Source: Batkoa obscura (Eukaryota; Entomophthoromycota; Entomophthoromycetes; Entomophthorales; Batkoaceae). From it: a stretch of 64,000 bases of DNA. Location of the stretch: the NCBI GenBank assembly GCA_030770535.1, contig JASVEC010000026.1:310001-374000 (forward strand), given 5' to 3'. The notes beneath the pieces are model-generated. The model did not search any database and was not told the origin of the DNA. It worked only from the letters and a program-made list of their open reading frames with translations. The translations under genes were made by a program, and so were the position numbers. This document shows, in pieces, positions 1 through 13,100 of this stretch (position 1 is the stretch's first letter; the number at the start of each line of letters is the position of its first letter).

Positions 1-1557
1 ATCGATGGTGTAAAGTTGCTTTTTAAAGGCAGTGATCGATATGCTAAAATAATTTAATATATATAAAATTAATTTTTCAGAATAGCATTTTTAAAAATAA
101 GGCTTTTAGCGTAATATCGGTATGCTACTTTATATAGTTAATTATAAGTATCTTTTTTGCAGGGAGGTTGTTATAATGGGCTGTTTATTTTAGACCATTC
201 TTTAAAATAGTTTATTTGGTTTTAAAGATTTAAAAAATAAAATTTTAAGTTCAAAACTAAAGAGCTTCTTTTAAACAAAGTATCTACTTTTCCCGAAGTG
301 GACCTTACAAGTTTACTATATTCCCTCTAATTTGGTGCTTAGTATTTAGCTTCCTTCAAGCGTACCTAGTGTTTTTATAACTTATTTTCATATACATCTC
401 AGAAACCATTGGCCTTTAAAATTTAAAACAATTTATTTAAACAATTTATTGTTACGGAAATATTCACATTTCTAATTATTTTAACTATTTTCGAAATAAA
501 ACTGAATTTGTATCAATTTACAATTAAATAAAAAGTTGGCTATAAAATGCTAGCATGTGCTATATTTATTCAGGTATGGCTTATTCCGATATGTTTTCAC
601 TATAAGGTGAGATGCTAGCAGAGAAAGGTGTGTGTTCTTTAAATTTATAAGAGGATTAATGTTCAATTTTGTTTCATTAACTTGAACCATTATGTAATGT
701 TTAATAATAAAAAAATCTTAAAATTCATATATAGGCTCGTATATTATAAATCAATTTAAAAGATCCTTTTCATAAATAATAGGATTTAAATATAAATAAA
801 GTTCTTTACTGATCCCATTTTTAGTTTTTAATATATATGTTCAAAGTTTAAATTTTATATAATATACAATATTATATTATATTATATTATATGTATATTT
901 TTATTTAACAAACTAATTAGTGCCGTTTTTTAGACTTAAATATTAAACATGATGGTTTGTAAAACCAGTCTTTATATGCGATTATTATTTTTGTTCCAGT
1001 GTTTACCAAATATAGTTCGGCTTATACCTGATTTAGAAAGCTTTCATCAGATAGCCTCCTTTTCTTCCCATTGTGAAGTAAAACTTCCTCTCTTCTCTTT
1101 TCCCATTTAACATATATTCCCGAAATAAAACACTGTTCGTTTCGGATAAGGATAAAAAACGCTTAAGTTTATGTTATATAAAAAGGAACACAGGTAAATG
1201 ATACTAAAAAATAAATTCCCAATTTATCTTAAATAATAAAAATGTCATATTTTATATACCAATTGCTCTTTTGTTATCGAATTGTAGCTATAAGTTCTAG
1301 CACCATGTGAGTGAAATAATATTATAGAGAAAAAACACATGAAAAAGGACGACTATTGAGCAATAATTTATTTGATAATTAAAGTGGTTTCAGTATTTTG
1401 TTTAGCCTTAGTTTTACCACGCGTTTCATATTCCTATATTATTCCTCTGGTTTGAAGAAGATAGTCCTGAACTTAGTTCAGTTTCTAACATAGCATTACC
1501 TATAAAGCTATATCAATGCCAGAATAAATATCAAACTGTCTACTGGAACCTCTTCTT
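1..1557. other. AT-rich stretch without a recognised gene
   Basis: No reading frame or conserved motif stands out on either strand. A short ATATT microsatellite of about five units lies near 868-891. The stretch may hold the downstream flank of the decayed receptor gene that follows, but nothing in it can be supported as a gene. Confidence 0.6.
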
Positions 1558-2340
1558 CAAGCTTTGACTTTAAATCTACTTGTTAAACTTTTATATGTCT
1601 TAGCTAATGGTGATTGAAAAGTAGGATCAAAGTAGAAGGCTACGAAATTAAGTGTTTCAGGCAATGCTGATCCTATATAGACCAAATATCTAAGTACTCA
1701 TTGGACAACCTAATGAAGTTAGTATATATTTGTGTGACAACACTAAAGTATATGTGAGTATCATAGTAAATGGGTATAATGCTCTAAATGAAAGTCAAAC
1801 TATGTACGTGGAAATTTACTAAAAATTAAATTCTTAACCCCATTTTCGCTACGTTTTTTATAGTTTTATTTGATATTTCTATTCTTCTAAAAAACTCATG
1901 CTTTTCAATAATAATCACATTTTTATTTAATTTGATCTCAACCAAAATCACGATAATCATCAAGTCATTACAATGGCGTGGGTAAGCTGAAGTACCAGTA
2001 AATTGAAGGTTCTAGTATAACTTTTATCAGAGTCAAAAACACAACATCTCCCATTTTCAACATAGCCAAGTTTTCCAGGAACTGTTTATGAAATTCAATA
2101 AATATTTAGATTACCTCAATTATGTATTCTAATAAAATTGTAGCAAAAATAAACAGTCCGTCAAAGGTATAAATTAGTATAATGTTTCTATCACTTCAAT
2201 GCTACTTTTTTCCTGTGAAATAGTTTGTTGTAAATTAATAGCAACACGAGGATTAAAGAAGGCATGTAATAAAGGGAAAATAAAAAGTACAATTCAATAA
2301 ACAAGCATATTGCACTTGGCGACTTGGTGTACTTTCTTAT
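1558..2340 (-). pseudogene. Decayed 7TM receptor-like gene
   Basis: Read on the minus strand, this stretch encodes broken pieces in the same order as the two receptor genes at 25-32 kb. A TM3/TM4-like piece (PLLHAFFNPRVAINLQQTI against PLLYCFLNVAIGINLQLVF) is followed by a loop/TM5 piece (GKLGYVENGRCCVFDSDKSY). The C-terminal piece is LPETLNFVAFYFDPTFQS (against LLGTLNFIAFCCDPTIQF), ending FKVKA then stop. The pieces lie in different frames and are separated by stops, and no complete exon chain can be drawn. An AG-ended intron remnant may separate the last two pieces near 1810-1850. I infer an old pseudogene of the same local family. The first exon is not recognisable, so the upstream limit is uncertain. 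Confidence 0.6.
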
Positions 2341-2767
2341 TTATAAATAAGTTATGTGTAGCCATGTATCACAGTATGATATGACTCTTTGTAAACATAA
2401 TAAAACACAGTTAACTAATTGCCAGCGATAGATACATGAAAATTATGGTTAATATCTATGATATCAATCTGCTGAAAGTGCTATACTAAAGTATATCGTT
2501 GTCACTACAAGCAAAAACGCAAAGTAGATACAGATTTTTAATATTACTGGGGAATAATACGAGTAAATATATTCATATTCTGAATCTATACTCATGTTTT
2601 AAAAGGCAAGTATTAAAATTGTAAATAAACTATAGATTTTTTACCATCATTTTTATCTTCCTGGCTTTCAGACTTTATATTCTTTATTCGTGCTTGCAAG
2701 TAGTTACAATACTTTATTACATAAATAAAATTTCACTGAAATTTTATTGCTTCATCTCACATTAGTT

Positions 2768-2857
2768 CAAAATAAAGCACTTGTTCAGCTATCAAATATT
2801 TCATGACTATCGCAAAATAAAGCACTTGTTCAGCTACCAAATATTTCATGACTATCG
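2768..2857. repeat. 45-bp tandem duplication
   Basis: Two adjacent 45-bp units differ at one position (GCTATCAAAT against GCTACCAAAT), and a partial third unit (CAAAATAAAT) follows. The near identity points to a recent local duplication. No coding role is visible. Confidence 0.9.
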
Positions 2858-3264
2858 CAAAATAAATATTATATCACTATAGTATTCAATCAAGTTTTAA
2901 ATTTAATATTTACTGTGTTGAATTTCAAATAGAGGTAAAAAAATTTGTCATGAAATTAACTAATTATTGAAGTTAGACTAAGTGTAAACTGAAAGTTTTA
3001 AAAAACCTTTTATAAAGTTCAACTTTCCAACTATTGGGCCTCAGGTCTTCTGGTTATTATAATCCTTCTTTTTTGTATCACATACTTGTTTTTTGATCAT
3101 CTAACTACTTATAATTAAATATATCTGAATCTCTAAATCTCTAAATATTATTTTTATATCTTTATATAGTGACAGACAAGCTAAGTCTATGTCCGCCAAT
3201 TTTATCGTTTTTTACTTATATTTAAAAATCTACAAAATGAAAAAATTCTAGTTGATATTAAATA

Positions 3265-3367
3265 TATGAGGACGTTTTTTTAGTTTCATTACTTTTCCCA
3301 TTTTTTAAGCACTTTGAGTGGAAAGATTGTTAGTAAAATTCTTAAGCAAAAAAATACTTCCCCACAT
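3265..3367 (+). mobile_element. GGGG-ended MITE copy 1
   Basis: A ~100 bp copy of the window's small inverted-repeat element. It starts TATGAGGACG and runs through TAGTTTCATTACTTTTCCCA and AGCACTTTGAGTGGAAAGAT to CTTCCCC. The ends are slightly degenerate. It faces copy 2, which lies 115 bp downstream in the opposite direction. Confidence 0.8.
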
Positions 3368-3482
3368 TTTAGTTATCTAAATATTTATTATACTTTATTT
3401 TTATATCAAGACTTAAATTTTTTATTTATTTTATTTTTTATTGTATTTGTTTTTATTATTTTATATAGTTTATCAATAAATA

Positions 3483-3586
3483 TTTGGGGATATATTTTTT
3501 TGTTTAAGAATTTTACTAACAATTGTTCTACTCAAATAGCGCTTAAAAATGGAAAAAATAATCAAACCAAAAAAAACACCCCATAT
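3483..3586 (-). mobile_element. GGGG-ended MITE copy 2 (inverted)
   Basis: Reverse-orientation copy: it starts GGGGATATATTTTTTTG, contains CTCAAATAGCGCTTAAAAAT and ends ACACCCCATAT. With copy 1 it forms a ~320 bp structure with ~100 bp inverted arms. Confidence 0.8.
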
Positions 3587-4171
3587 GTAAAATAAAAGTT
3601 TAGTATTTAAATGAGGAAATTTTAAAATATTAAAATACTAAAAAAGCAATATAGAGGTAACATAATAGATATCATAATCGTAATTTGAAAATGCTGCCAT
3701 TTTTAATAAAAATATTTTATGTGTTATATTGTAGTCCTATTGTAGTCTTATTGTGGTTATAGTGATGTATATCAATATAGTCTTTTAAATTAAGCTTTAT
3801 TGTTTCTTTAGTTTTTGCATTTAACGCTTTTCAAACATTCTTAGTTTTATAGATAACTTTAAAATACTTTTAATTTGACTATCAGATAATACTAACTTGA
3901 TATAGTAAACCAAGTTCTTATGAGAAGGAAATGTATGATAGACGTTACGAAAGAAATCAGTAAAAGTAATTGTCCTTTTATTTATCCTATATATAATTGT
4001 ACATAGTATGCGAATAGCCTGCATCTATTGATCTGGCAATATTCAGCTTGCAATGCTATATTTTTAATGTAAAATATCCAAGCAGTTAAAAAATCAAAGT
4101 TAATTTCTGATTGGATTTCATTTTCACCTACAAAATCGAAAAAAAGCTTATGACGTATCTCATTTTAAACC

Positions 4172-5097
4172 ATGGAAAAGAAAAATTATTCAATGCTAGC
4201 TATGGAGGGGGATATATCCCAACTAAGCGAAGCAATACACAATGACCCCAATTTGGTAAATGAATTAGATGAGGATGGAAGAACTTTAATATTTTGGGCT
4301 GGTAAATTCAAAAAAATTATAATTGAAATAGGGATTCATTCTTTTTTAGCTTCAGGCAAACAGTTTGATACAGTACAGTATCTATTATCTAAAGGTGCAA
4401 GAATTAATTTCGCTGATGAGGTAACTTTTGTTAAAATGATACTAAGCAACTAATTAATTAAAATAAGGATGGTTGGACTGTTTTGCATATAGCAGGTAAA
4501 AAAGATTATAAATTTTTGATTTAAATGATTTTAACTTAAATCATCTAGCTTCAACTGGGGATTTAAATACAGCCAAACAGATTTTAAGCATTGATTCAAG
4601 CCTTGTTAATATCGCTAATGAAAAAAAGCAAACCCCATTGTAAATAATATCAAATAATTATTTTACAAATTTTAATTTAAATTAAGGTTTTATTGCGTAT
4701 CAAAAAATCATCTTGAACTGGGTGATTTACTATTAAATGAAGGTGCCGAAGTCAACCAGATAGATTCCCAAGGTCGTACTCCCATGTAAGTGGACAGATG
4801 AGTTTATATCAGTTGTCTTAAATTTAACACAAAATTTTTAGTTTCAGAGCAGTTAGTCAAGGTCATATGAAATATGCGCAGCTATTAAAGCAACATGGAG
4901 CTAAGTTAAAGATCTTTGATGCCAATGGTAGCTCTTTGTTACATGTGGCATGTGAGGAAGGTCATGAAGAGTTGGCTAAATGGTTATTAGATAAAGACCT
5001 TGATGCGGATAGACTTAATAAGGATAGTTTATCACCTTTGGATCTTGCACCTCTAGAATTGAAGAAAAAACTGGAAAAGTATATCGAACAACTTTAA
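4172..5097 (+). CDS. NAS6: Ankyrin-repeat proteasome assembly chaperone, Nas6/gankyrin (PSMD10) type
   Basis: Six exons (4172-4301, 4350-4420, 4468-4495, 4549-4639, 4687-4785, 4842-5097) join in frame to 224 residues, matching the ~226-residue size of the family. Each intron is 47-56 bp with GTAA donors and AG acceptors. The protein is built of ankyrin repeats. Landmarks matching gankyrin are DEDGRTLIFWA, DEDGWTVLHIAAS, KQTPLFYCVSKN, DSQGRTPIFRAVSQGH and GSSLLHVACEEGHEE. The family binds the C-terminal domain of the Rpt3 ATPase and chaperones assembly of the 19S regulatory particle base in cytosol and nucleus. The order and wording of the repeats fit Nas6 better than a generic ankyrin protein, but assignment rests on motif recognition only. 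No neighbour suggests a functional cluster. Confidence 0.85.
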
Positions 5098-5664
5098 TTA
5101 TAGTATAAAATTGAGATTTATTTGGCTTATTTATAATTCATGTTTATATTGGATTTTATTATATTAGAATATCTCGATTAGATTATTTGGTTTTTAAACA
5201 TTAATTCTTGTTAGATTTTTACATGACACAATTTACAATTAAGCTCCATCTTTGTAAGTTGGCTTTGATATTATGTAAAGCTTAAACATCTTTATCAAGT
5301 TACTTGCTAGGTCATGATGAGTCTTTAATTTTGACTTTAATATAAGGTAGGCTAGTAAAAATGACTATTTAATGCTTTATTTCTATATAAGTTAGTGAAA
5401 GTTAATTTATTGATAAGGACTATATTTTTTCTTTTTTCTTTTTTCTTTTTATTTAAATAACCACTACATTCGCAAGATTATAATTCAATTAAGACTATGA
5501 TTAATACTTTCCTAAATTAGGATGTTTTCGAATTTAATTCAACTATCCGAGATTATAAAAAATATTTTAGAATAAAAATAGAAAATTGATATCTAAGCAT
5601 TTAAAAAACTACAATGTCTTGTAAGGGATGATATTTGTAACTAAAGTAACAATATATCAGAATG

Positions 5665-5928
5665 TTTTTTGCCAGTTGCCTTTTCTTACTATTTTTTTAA
5701 GATTTAGAAATTAATTAACCAATGCAACTGTTTAAGTTCAAGCATGTACTGACAAATGATAGATTTTATAATTAGTTATTTGGTCTATTGTCTTGATTTC
5801 AAGCTTGGTAATTAATTTTTTATTCAAAATGAACAGGTAGTCAGCCCATATGCAAACTTAAACAGTTGCATTGGTTAATTAATTTCTAAATCTTAAAAAA
5901 ATAGTAAGAAAAGGCAACTGGCAAAAAA
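5665..5928. repeat. Fold-back element with perfect 74-bp inverted arms
   Basis: Bases 5665-5738 and 5855-5928 are exact reverse complements over 74 bp, starting TTTTTTGCCAGTTGCC on the outer side and ending CTGTTTAAGTT on the inner side. The spacer is 116 bp. A transcript through it would form a long hairpin. It has no coding capacity and does not share the GGGG ends of the common MITE, so it is probably a different non-autonomous element. Confidence 0.9.
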
Positions 5929-6478
5929 AATCACCATATTATAAGGACATAAATTTCATAAATCATTTACTAATTCATCAATACACAGAAGTTATAAAAT
6001 AAAATTAATTTACAATCAAAATTAAAATACAAATATCAATTAAGAGTTCACAGCTTAACAAAGACTTCAAAATTTGCCAAATTTAGACTATAGGATAACT
6101 CAAAAATAAGTGAAGATTAAGTTGATAAGATATCAAAATTTTCGTAAATTTTAGATTAAAAACTCTAAAATACTTCTAGTAGCTTCTTTAAAGTTCAGGT
6201 TTACTTTAAAATACGTTTATAATAATACAGTTCGCCTTCAATTATAGGATTGTGTTTATAAGCATAGCACAAGATTTAACAAACCAAACTAATTCAAATT
6301 TTGCGGGGGGATGACAGTACCTGAATAAAAGAAAATGGGGAATTGGGTTAGATAAACGAAGAATAGCACAATGTAAAACCAAAGAATATATATAATAATT
6401 TTGATTGGTAATATATAAATACAAGCCAATGAATTAAAACATTTGTATGCTCCAATTTTATAGATTTTCTAACACTAC

Positions 6479-6634
6479 ACCTTTTGGAAGAATGTAGAAA
6501 ACCCAACGGTTTATAAATTGTAAGTAAAAAAACTAAACAGAATACTACATATTTCTAGTACTTTGTTTAGTTTTTTTAATTTTTTTGCTTGCAAGTTATA
6601 AACCATCGGAGTTTTACATATTTGACCAAAAGGT
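6479..6634. repeat. Imperfect fold-back element
   Basis: The left arm begins ACCTTTTGGAAGAATGTAG and ends AAAAAAACTAAAC. The right arm mirrors it (GTTTAGTTTTTTTAAT ... CCAAAAGGT) with scattered mismatches and a few extra bases. Arms are ~60-70 bp with a short loop. It looks like an older, degenerate inverted-repeat element. Confidence 0.7.
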
Positions 6635-7197
6635 ATATATGTTGCATAACAGTAGAATTGAAACAATCTATAGATTTTATGGGAATAAAATTTTTAGCAA
6701 AAATAAAGTCCCTTTTTTAGCACCAATTATTCTCCCTTAAAAAAGAATTTCATTAATAAATAAACCAATGAATCTCGAATCAAAATTTTATTCTTCGGTT
6801 TTAACTGGTTGAAATATACAAAAGTGACTTGCATTAGAAGAGAGGTGAAGTATATAAAGCAAGTATCTTCCAGTTTATGAAAGAAATCTTTGTCGAATTT
6901 AAGCTACTGCTGTTCTTCAATACATAGATCTTTTATAAATATTATCCAAGTTACCTTATCCTATTGTGACTATTATCTTATTACCCTCCATTTATTATAA
7001 ACGAATAGATCAGGTAACCTACTACTTTATTCAATAGTATTTAAAGATAAGAAGCTAACTATCATTAGCTTAGACAAAGCAGTTAGTATAAATCAATATA
7101 AAACCAAGAAACTTAAAAAATTACTCTATCATTTACCTATAAAAAAGTAAGCCTATTCTACTTCTATATGAAGCCTTACTTAAATAATATATAGAAT

Positions 7198-10100
7198 ATG
7201 ACCATATCAAATAACAGTAAAGCTTATTACCAAACCACAGCACCTATTATTAGTGAAGAGAATCACTTTGGTTACCTTGAATTACAAGATGGTTCAATGT
7301 ACCAAGGTATCTCTTTTGGTGCTCCAAATAAAACAATTTCTGGAGAATGTGTTTTCCAAACCGGTAATAACTTGTATTAAAGCTATTAAAAATACTTAAT
7401 TAAATAATAATCATAGGTATGGTTGGATACTCTGAATCCTTAACAGATCCTTCCTATGAAGGTCAAGTTTTAGTCTTGACTTTTCCATTGATTGGTAACT
7501 ATGGTGTACCATCAAGGGAAACTTTGGATGAGCTTAATAAGCTTCCAGTCCATTTTGAATCTAACAAAATCCATATTGCTGCTTTAATCGTCGGTCAATA
7601 TACTAAAGATTATTCTCATTTCCTTGCTGCTTCTTCCTTAGGCACTTGGTTACAAGAAAATAATGTACCAGCCATTTATGGTGTTGATACTCGTGCACTT
7701 ACTAAAAAAATTCGTAGTCAAGGTGTTATGTTGGGTAAAGTAAGATTCCCAAAGAGTGATGCCAGCAATCCAGAGCTTGATGTTAACATGCTTGAAGAAG
7801 TAGAATGGGTTGACCCAAATGCACGTAACTTAGCTGCTGAAGTATCTATTAAAGAACCAAAACTTTATTATCCTGAAGCTTCTAAAGCCATTAAGGACAA
7901 AAATGGCAAAGTATTACGTGTGTTAGGTGTTGATGTTGGTATGAAATATAATCAAATCCGTTGCTTTGTTAACCGCGGTGTTGAATTTAAAGTAGTCCCT
8001 TGGAATTATGATTTTACTAAAGATGATGATTTTGATGGTTTATTTATTTCTAATGGACCTGGTGATCCAACCAGTCTTGATGCTACGATTGCTAATCTTA
8101 AAAAATTCCTTGAATCTCCACGCACCCCAGTCTTTGGTATCTGTTTAGGTCATCAGTTATTAGCTTTAGCTTCAGGTGCTAAAACTACCAAACTTAAGTT
8201 TGGTAACCGTGGTCATAATATTCCATGTACTGATATGTTCTCTGGTCGTTGTTTCATTACTTCTCAAAATCATGGTTATGCTGTTGATGCTACCACTTTA
8301 CCAGAAGGTTTCCAAGAATACTTTGTTAATGCTAATGATGGTTCTAATGAAGGTATTATTCATAAAACTTTGCCTTTCTTTTCCGTCCAATTCCATCCTG
8401 AATCTACTCCAGGTCCACGTGATGCTGAAGTACTTTTCAATACCTTTATTGATTCCATTGTTGACTTTAAAGCTACTGGAACTCTTAATCCATTAAGTAA
8501 AGTACATGACCAAATTAACATTCAACACCCAGTTGATCTTCGCTCTGGTCTTAAAAAAGTACTTATCCTTGGTTCCGGTGGTTTAAGTATTGGTCAAGCT
8601 GGTGAGTTTGATTATTCTGGTGCTCAAGCTATCAAATCTCTTAAAGAAGAAGGCATTTACACTGTACTTATTAATCCTAATATTGCTACTATTCAAACAT
8701 CTAAAGGATTAGCTGATAAAGTCTACTTCTTACCAGTCACTCCTGAATTTGTTCGTAAAGTTATTCAAAGTGAACGTCCAGATGGTATCTATGTTACCTT
8801 TGGTGGTCAAACTGCTTTGAATGTTGGTATTAAAATGAAAGATGAATTTGAAGGACTTGGTGTTAAAGTACTTGGTACTCCAATTGAAACTATTATTATG
8901 ACTGAGGATCGTGAATTATTTGCTCAAAAAATGTTAGAAATTGGTGAAAAATGTGCTCAATCTCAAACTGCTACTAATGTACAAGAAGCTTTAGTTGCTG
9001 TTGCTGAAATTGGCTACCCAGTTATTGTGCGTGCTGCTTATGCTTTAGGTGGTTTAGGTTCTGGCTTTGCTGAAAATGAAAGTCAATTACTTGAACTTTG
9101 TAATAAAGCGTTTGCTGCTAGTCCTCAAGTTTTAGTTGAACGTTCTATGAAAGGATGGAAAGAAGTTGAATATGAGGTTGTTCGTGATTGTAGAGATAAT
9201 TGTATTACTGTTTGTAATATGGAAAATTTTGATCCACTTGGTATTCATACTGGTGATTCTATTGTTATCGCTCCATCTCAAACTCTTTCTGATGAAGATT
9301 ATAACATGTTACGTACCACTGCCGTCAATGTCATCCGTCATTTAGGTGTCATTGGTGAATGTAATATTCAATATGCCCTTAATCCATTCTCCAAAGAATA
9401 TTGTATTATTGAGGTTAATGCTCGTTTATCTCGTTCTTCTGCCCTTGCTTCTAAAGCTACTGGTTATCCACTTGCTTTTGTTGCTGCTAAACTTGGTTTG
9501 AATATTCCATTAAATGAGATTAAGAATTCCGTTACCAAGCTTACTTCCGCTTGTTTTGAACCTTCCTTGGATTATGTCGTTGTTAAAATCCCACGTTGGG
9601 ACCTTAAAAAGTTCCATCGTGTAAGTAAGAAGATTTCTTCTTCTATGAAATCCGTTGGTGAAGTAATGGCAATTGGTCGTACCTTTGAAGAAACAATTCA
9701 AAAGGCTATTCGTTCCATTGATAATTCATTCCTTGGCTTTTCAGATAATGATTATGTTGAAAATATTGATGAGGAATTAAGACATCCATCCGATCAACGT
9801 TTATTTGCTATTGCACATGCTTTCCATTTAGGTTATTCTGTTGATAAAATTTGGGAAATGACTAATATTGATAAATGGTTTTTAAATCGTTTAAATAATA
9901 TTCATCAAATGGAAAAAACACTTAACCTTCATTCATTAGCTACTTTACCACCAACTTTACTTAGAAGTGCTAAACAAATTGGTTTCTCAGATCGTCAATT
10001 AGCTAAGTTTGCTAAAACCAATGAACTTGCTCTTCGTAAATATCGCTTGAAATATAATATTACTCCTTTTGTTAAACAAATTGATACTGTGGCTGCTGAA

Positions 10101-13100
10101 TTCCCTGCTTTCACTAATTATCTTTATCTTACTTATAATGCTTGTGAAAGTGACGTTCAATTTGATGATCATGGTGTAATTGTACTTGGTTCAGGTGTTT
10201 ATCGTATTGGTAGTTCCGTTGAATTTGATTGGTGTGCTGTACGTGCCATTCGTACATTAAGAGATAAAAATGTAAAGACAGTGATGATTAATTATAATCC
10301 AGAAACCGTATCTACTGATTATGATGAAGCTGATAGATTATATTTTGAAAATATCACATTAGAAAGAGTATTAGATATTTATGATTTAGAACAAAGTAGC
10401 GGTGTTATTTTATCTATGGGTGGACAAACACCAAATAATATTGCATTACCATTGATGCGTCAAAATGTTAAAATCCTTGGTACTTCCCCTGAAATGATTG
10501 ATACTGCTGAAAATCGTTATAAATTTTCTCGTATGTTAGATAAAATTGGTGTTGATCAACCATTATGGAGAGAATTAACTTCATATGAAGAGGCATTAGA
10601 ATTCTGTGATCGTGTTGGTTTCCCAGTATTAGTACGTCCATCTTATGTCTTATCAGGTGCTGCTATGAATGTGGTATTTTCTCCAGATGATTTATCGAAT
10701 TATCTTACTCAAGCTACTGCTGTTTCTCGTGAATTCCCAGTTGTTATTTCTAAATATATTGAAGAAGCTAAAGAAATTGAAATGGATGCTGTTGCTCAAG
10801 ATGGTAAAATGGTTATGCATGTAGTCTCAGAACATGTTGAAAATGCAGGTGTACATTCAGGTGATGCTACTTTAGTACAACCACCACAAGATTTAGATCC
10901 AGAAACTGTAAGGAAAATTGTACAAGCTACACAAAAGATTTCAGATGCTTTAGCTGTTACTGGTCCATTCAATATCCAATTCATTGCAAAAAATAATGAA
11001 ATCAAAGTAATTGAATGTAATTTACGTGCTGCTCGTTCTTTCCCATTTGTTTCTAAAGTAGTTGGGGTTGATATGATTGAAATGGCTACTAAAGCTATGC
11101 TTGGTTTTGAATTTGAAGCTTATCCAAATCAAAATTTACCAGCTAATTATGTTGGTATTAAAGTACCTCAATTCAGTTTCTCTCGTTTATCAGGTGCTGA
11201 TCCAGTATTAGGTGTTGAAATGGCTTCTACTGGTGAAGTAGCTTGTTTTGGCAGTGATAAATATGAAGCTTATCTTAAAGCCCTTAAAGCTACTGGATTT
11301 ACTTTACCTAAAAAGAATATTTTATTATCCATTGGTTCTTATAAAGAAAAGGTAGAGTTATTACCTTCTGTAGCTAAATTACACAAATTAGGTTTTAAAA
11401 TCTTTGCTACTGCTGGTACTGCTGATTTTATTCAAGAACATGGATTACCAGTCAAATATTTAGAAGCTTTAGAAGATGATGGTACAAACAATATGACCAG
11501 TGATCAAAAGAAAGAATATAGTTTAAATCAACATTTAGCTAATAATTTAATTGATTTATATATTAATTTACCAAGTAAAAATCAATTCCGTCGTCCAGCT
11601 TCTTATATGTCTCGTGGTTATCGTACTCGTCGTATGGCTGTTGATTTTGAAGTACCTTTAATTACCAATGTTAAATGTGCTAAATTATTAATTGAAGCTA
11701 TTGCTCGTCATGCTAATATTAATGGAGATATTGAATTCCCATTAAATCCACACGATGCTAAATCCAGTTATGACTCTGTTCAATTACCAGGCTTAGTTAA
11801 TTTAGCTTCAACTATTAATAATGATAACGTAGAAACTTTTAGTAATAATTCTTTACGTGCTGGTTTTACTAGAGTAGTTATTTTACCAAATTCAAATTCT
11901 GAAGAATCTTTAAGTTTGAATCAATTACACTCTGATTTCCGTAATCAATCTTATTGTGATTATTTATTCTCTTTAGAAGTTACTGAGAAGAATTTAGATG
12001 ATTTAGCTAATCATCTTTCTGGTGCTGGTGCTTTATTCATTTCAAAGAATTTATTTAATTCATTAGATACTTTAAAATTAGACATTTGTTTTAAAACTCC
12101 ATCTGCTCGTGCTTTACCAGTAATTTCAGATGCTACTGGTACTAATTTATCTTCTTTATTATTATTAGCTAGTTTAAATAGTCATTCTATTCATGTATCT
12201 AAAGTATCAACTACTTCTGATATTGAATTATTGACATTAGCTAAACAAAAAGGATTAGATGTTACATTTGATGTACCAATTGATTCATTATTTGCTGAGC
12301 TTAATGAAAGTTATGATGACAAATTTGCTCAATTTGTATGGAAGAATTTATCAATTGTTGATTGTTTCTCAGCTCCAATTAATCCAGAATTAGCCGTTTC
12401 TTATCTTTTCAATGCAACTACTAAAGGATTATTAACTATTAATGATATCATTGCCAAGTTACATACCAATCCATTACAAATTTTAAAATTAGTAGCTCAT
12501 CCAGAAACTTACGTTGAAGCTGAAATTGGTCGTCCAAGTAGCTTATTAAAAGATACTGAAAATACTACAATTCAACGTGTAGTTATTCGTCAAACTACTG
12601 TATTTTTAGATGGTACTATCATTAAGCAAACTATTCCATTTGCTAAGGATCTTAATGAAACTGCTCGTGCTATTACTACTACTATTGAATCAGTACCTTC
12701 CACTCAATCTACTACTACTTTAAATCAAGTTAATAATCCATTATCTCCACGTATTCGTGCTACTGGCTTAAAATTAGATACTAATTTAAGTAAAGAATCA
12801 ACTTCATTAAATGAATTATTTTCACCAACTGAAAATAAGCCAGAAACCAACTCAAATCAAACTATTGCTCAACAACAAGCTGCTTTACATCCATCTACTC
12901 AATTAATTTCTGAATTACCAAGTTCCGTCATGAAGATTATGGCTTCCAATTCACCTTTCTATCGTAATCATGTACTTACTGCTTCTCAATTTACACGTGA
13001 TCAATTACACATCTTATTTGGTGTAGCTCAAGAAATGGGTGTTATGGTTAAAAGACATGGTGGTATGGATTTATTAAAGGGTAGAGTATTATGTAATGTA

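Larger units (their letters stand above)
2341..4171. other. Intergenic region with a tandem duplication and two small repeats
   Basis: No gene is recognised between the receptor relic and NAS6. The stretch holds one 45-bp tandem duplication and two copies of the GGGG-ended small inverted-repeat element. An open frame at 3314-3595 is mostly translation through those two elements. Confidence 0.6.
5098..7197. other. Intergenic region with two fold-back repeats
   Basis: No gene is recognised between NAS6 and URA2. The stretch contains a perfect 74-bp inverted repeat (5665-5928) and a weaker one (6479-6634). The last few hundred bases should include the URA2 promoter, but no clear TATA box was identified. 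Confidence 0.55.

Noticed and set aside
2768-2857. Tandem 45-bp units as a possible CRISPR or regulatory array
   Set aside because: There are only two full units with no spacers, in a eukaryotic context.
3314-3595. 93-codon open frame starting SGKIVSKILKQKNT
   Set aside because: It is translation through two MITE copies; the same peptide (GKIISKILKHKNT) recurs wherever this element is open.
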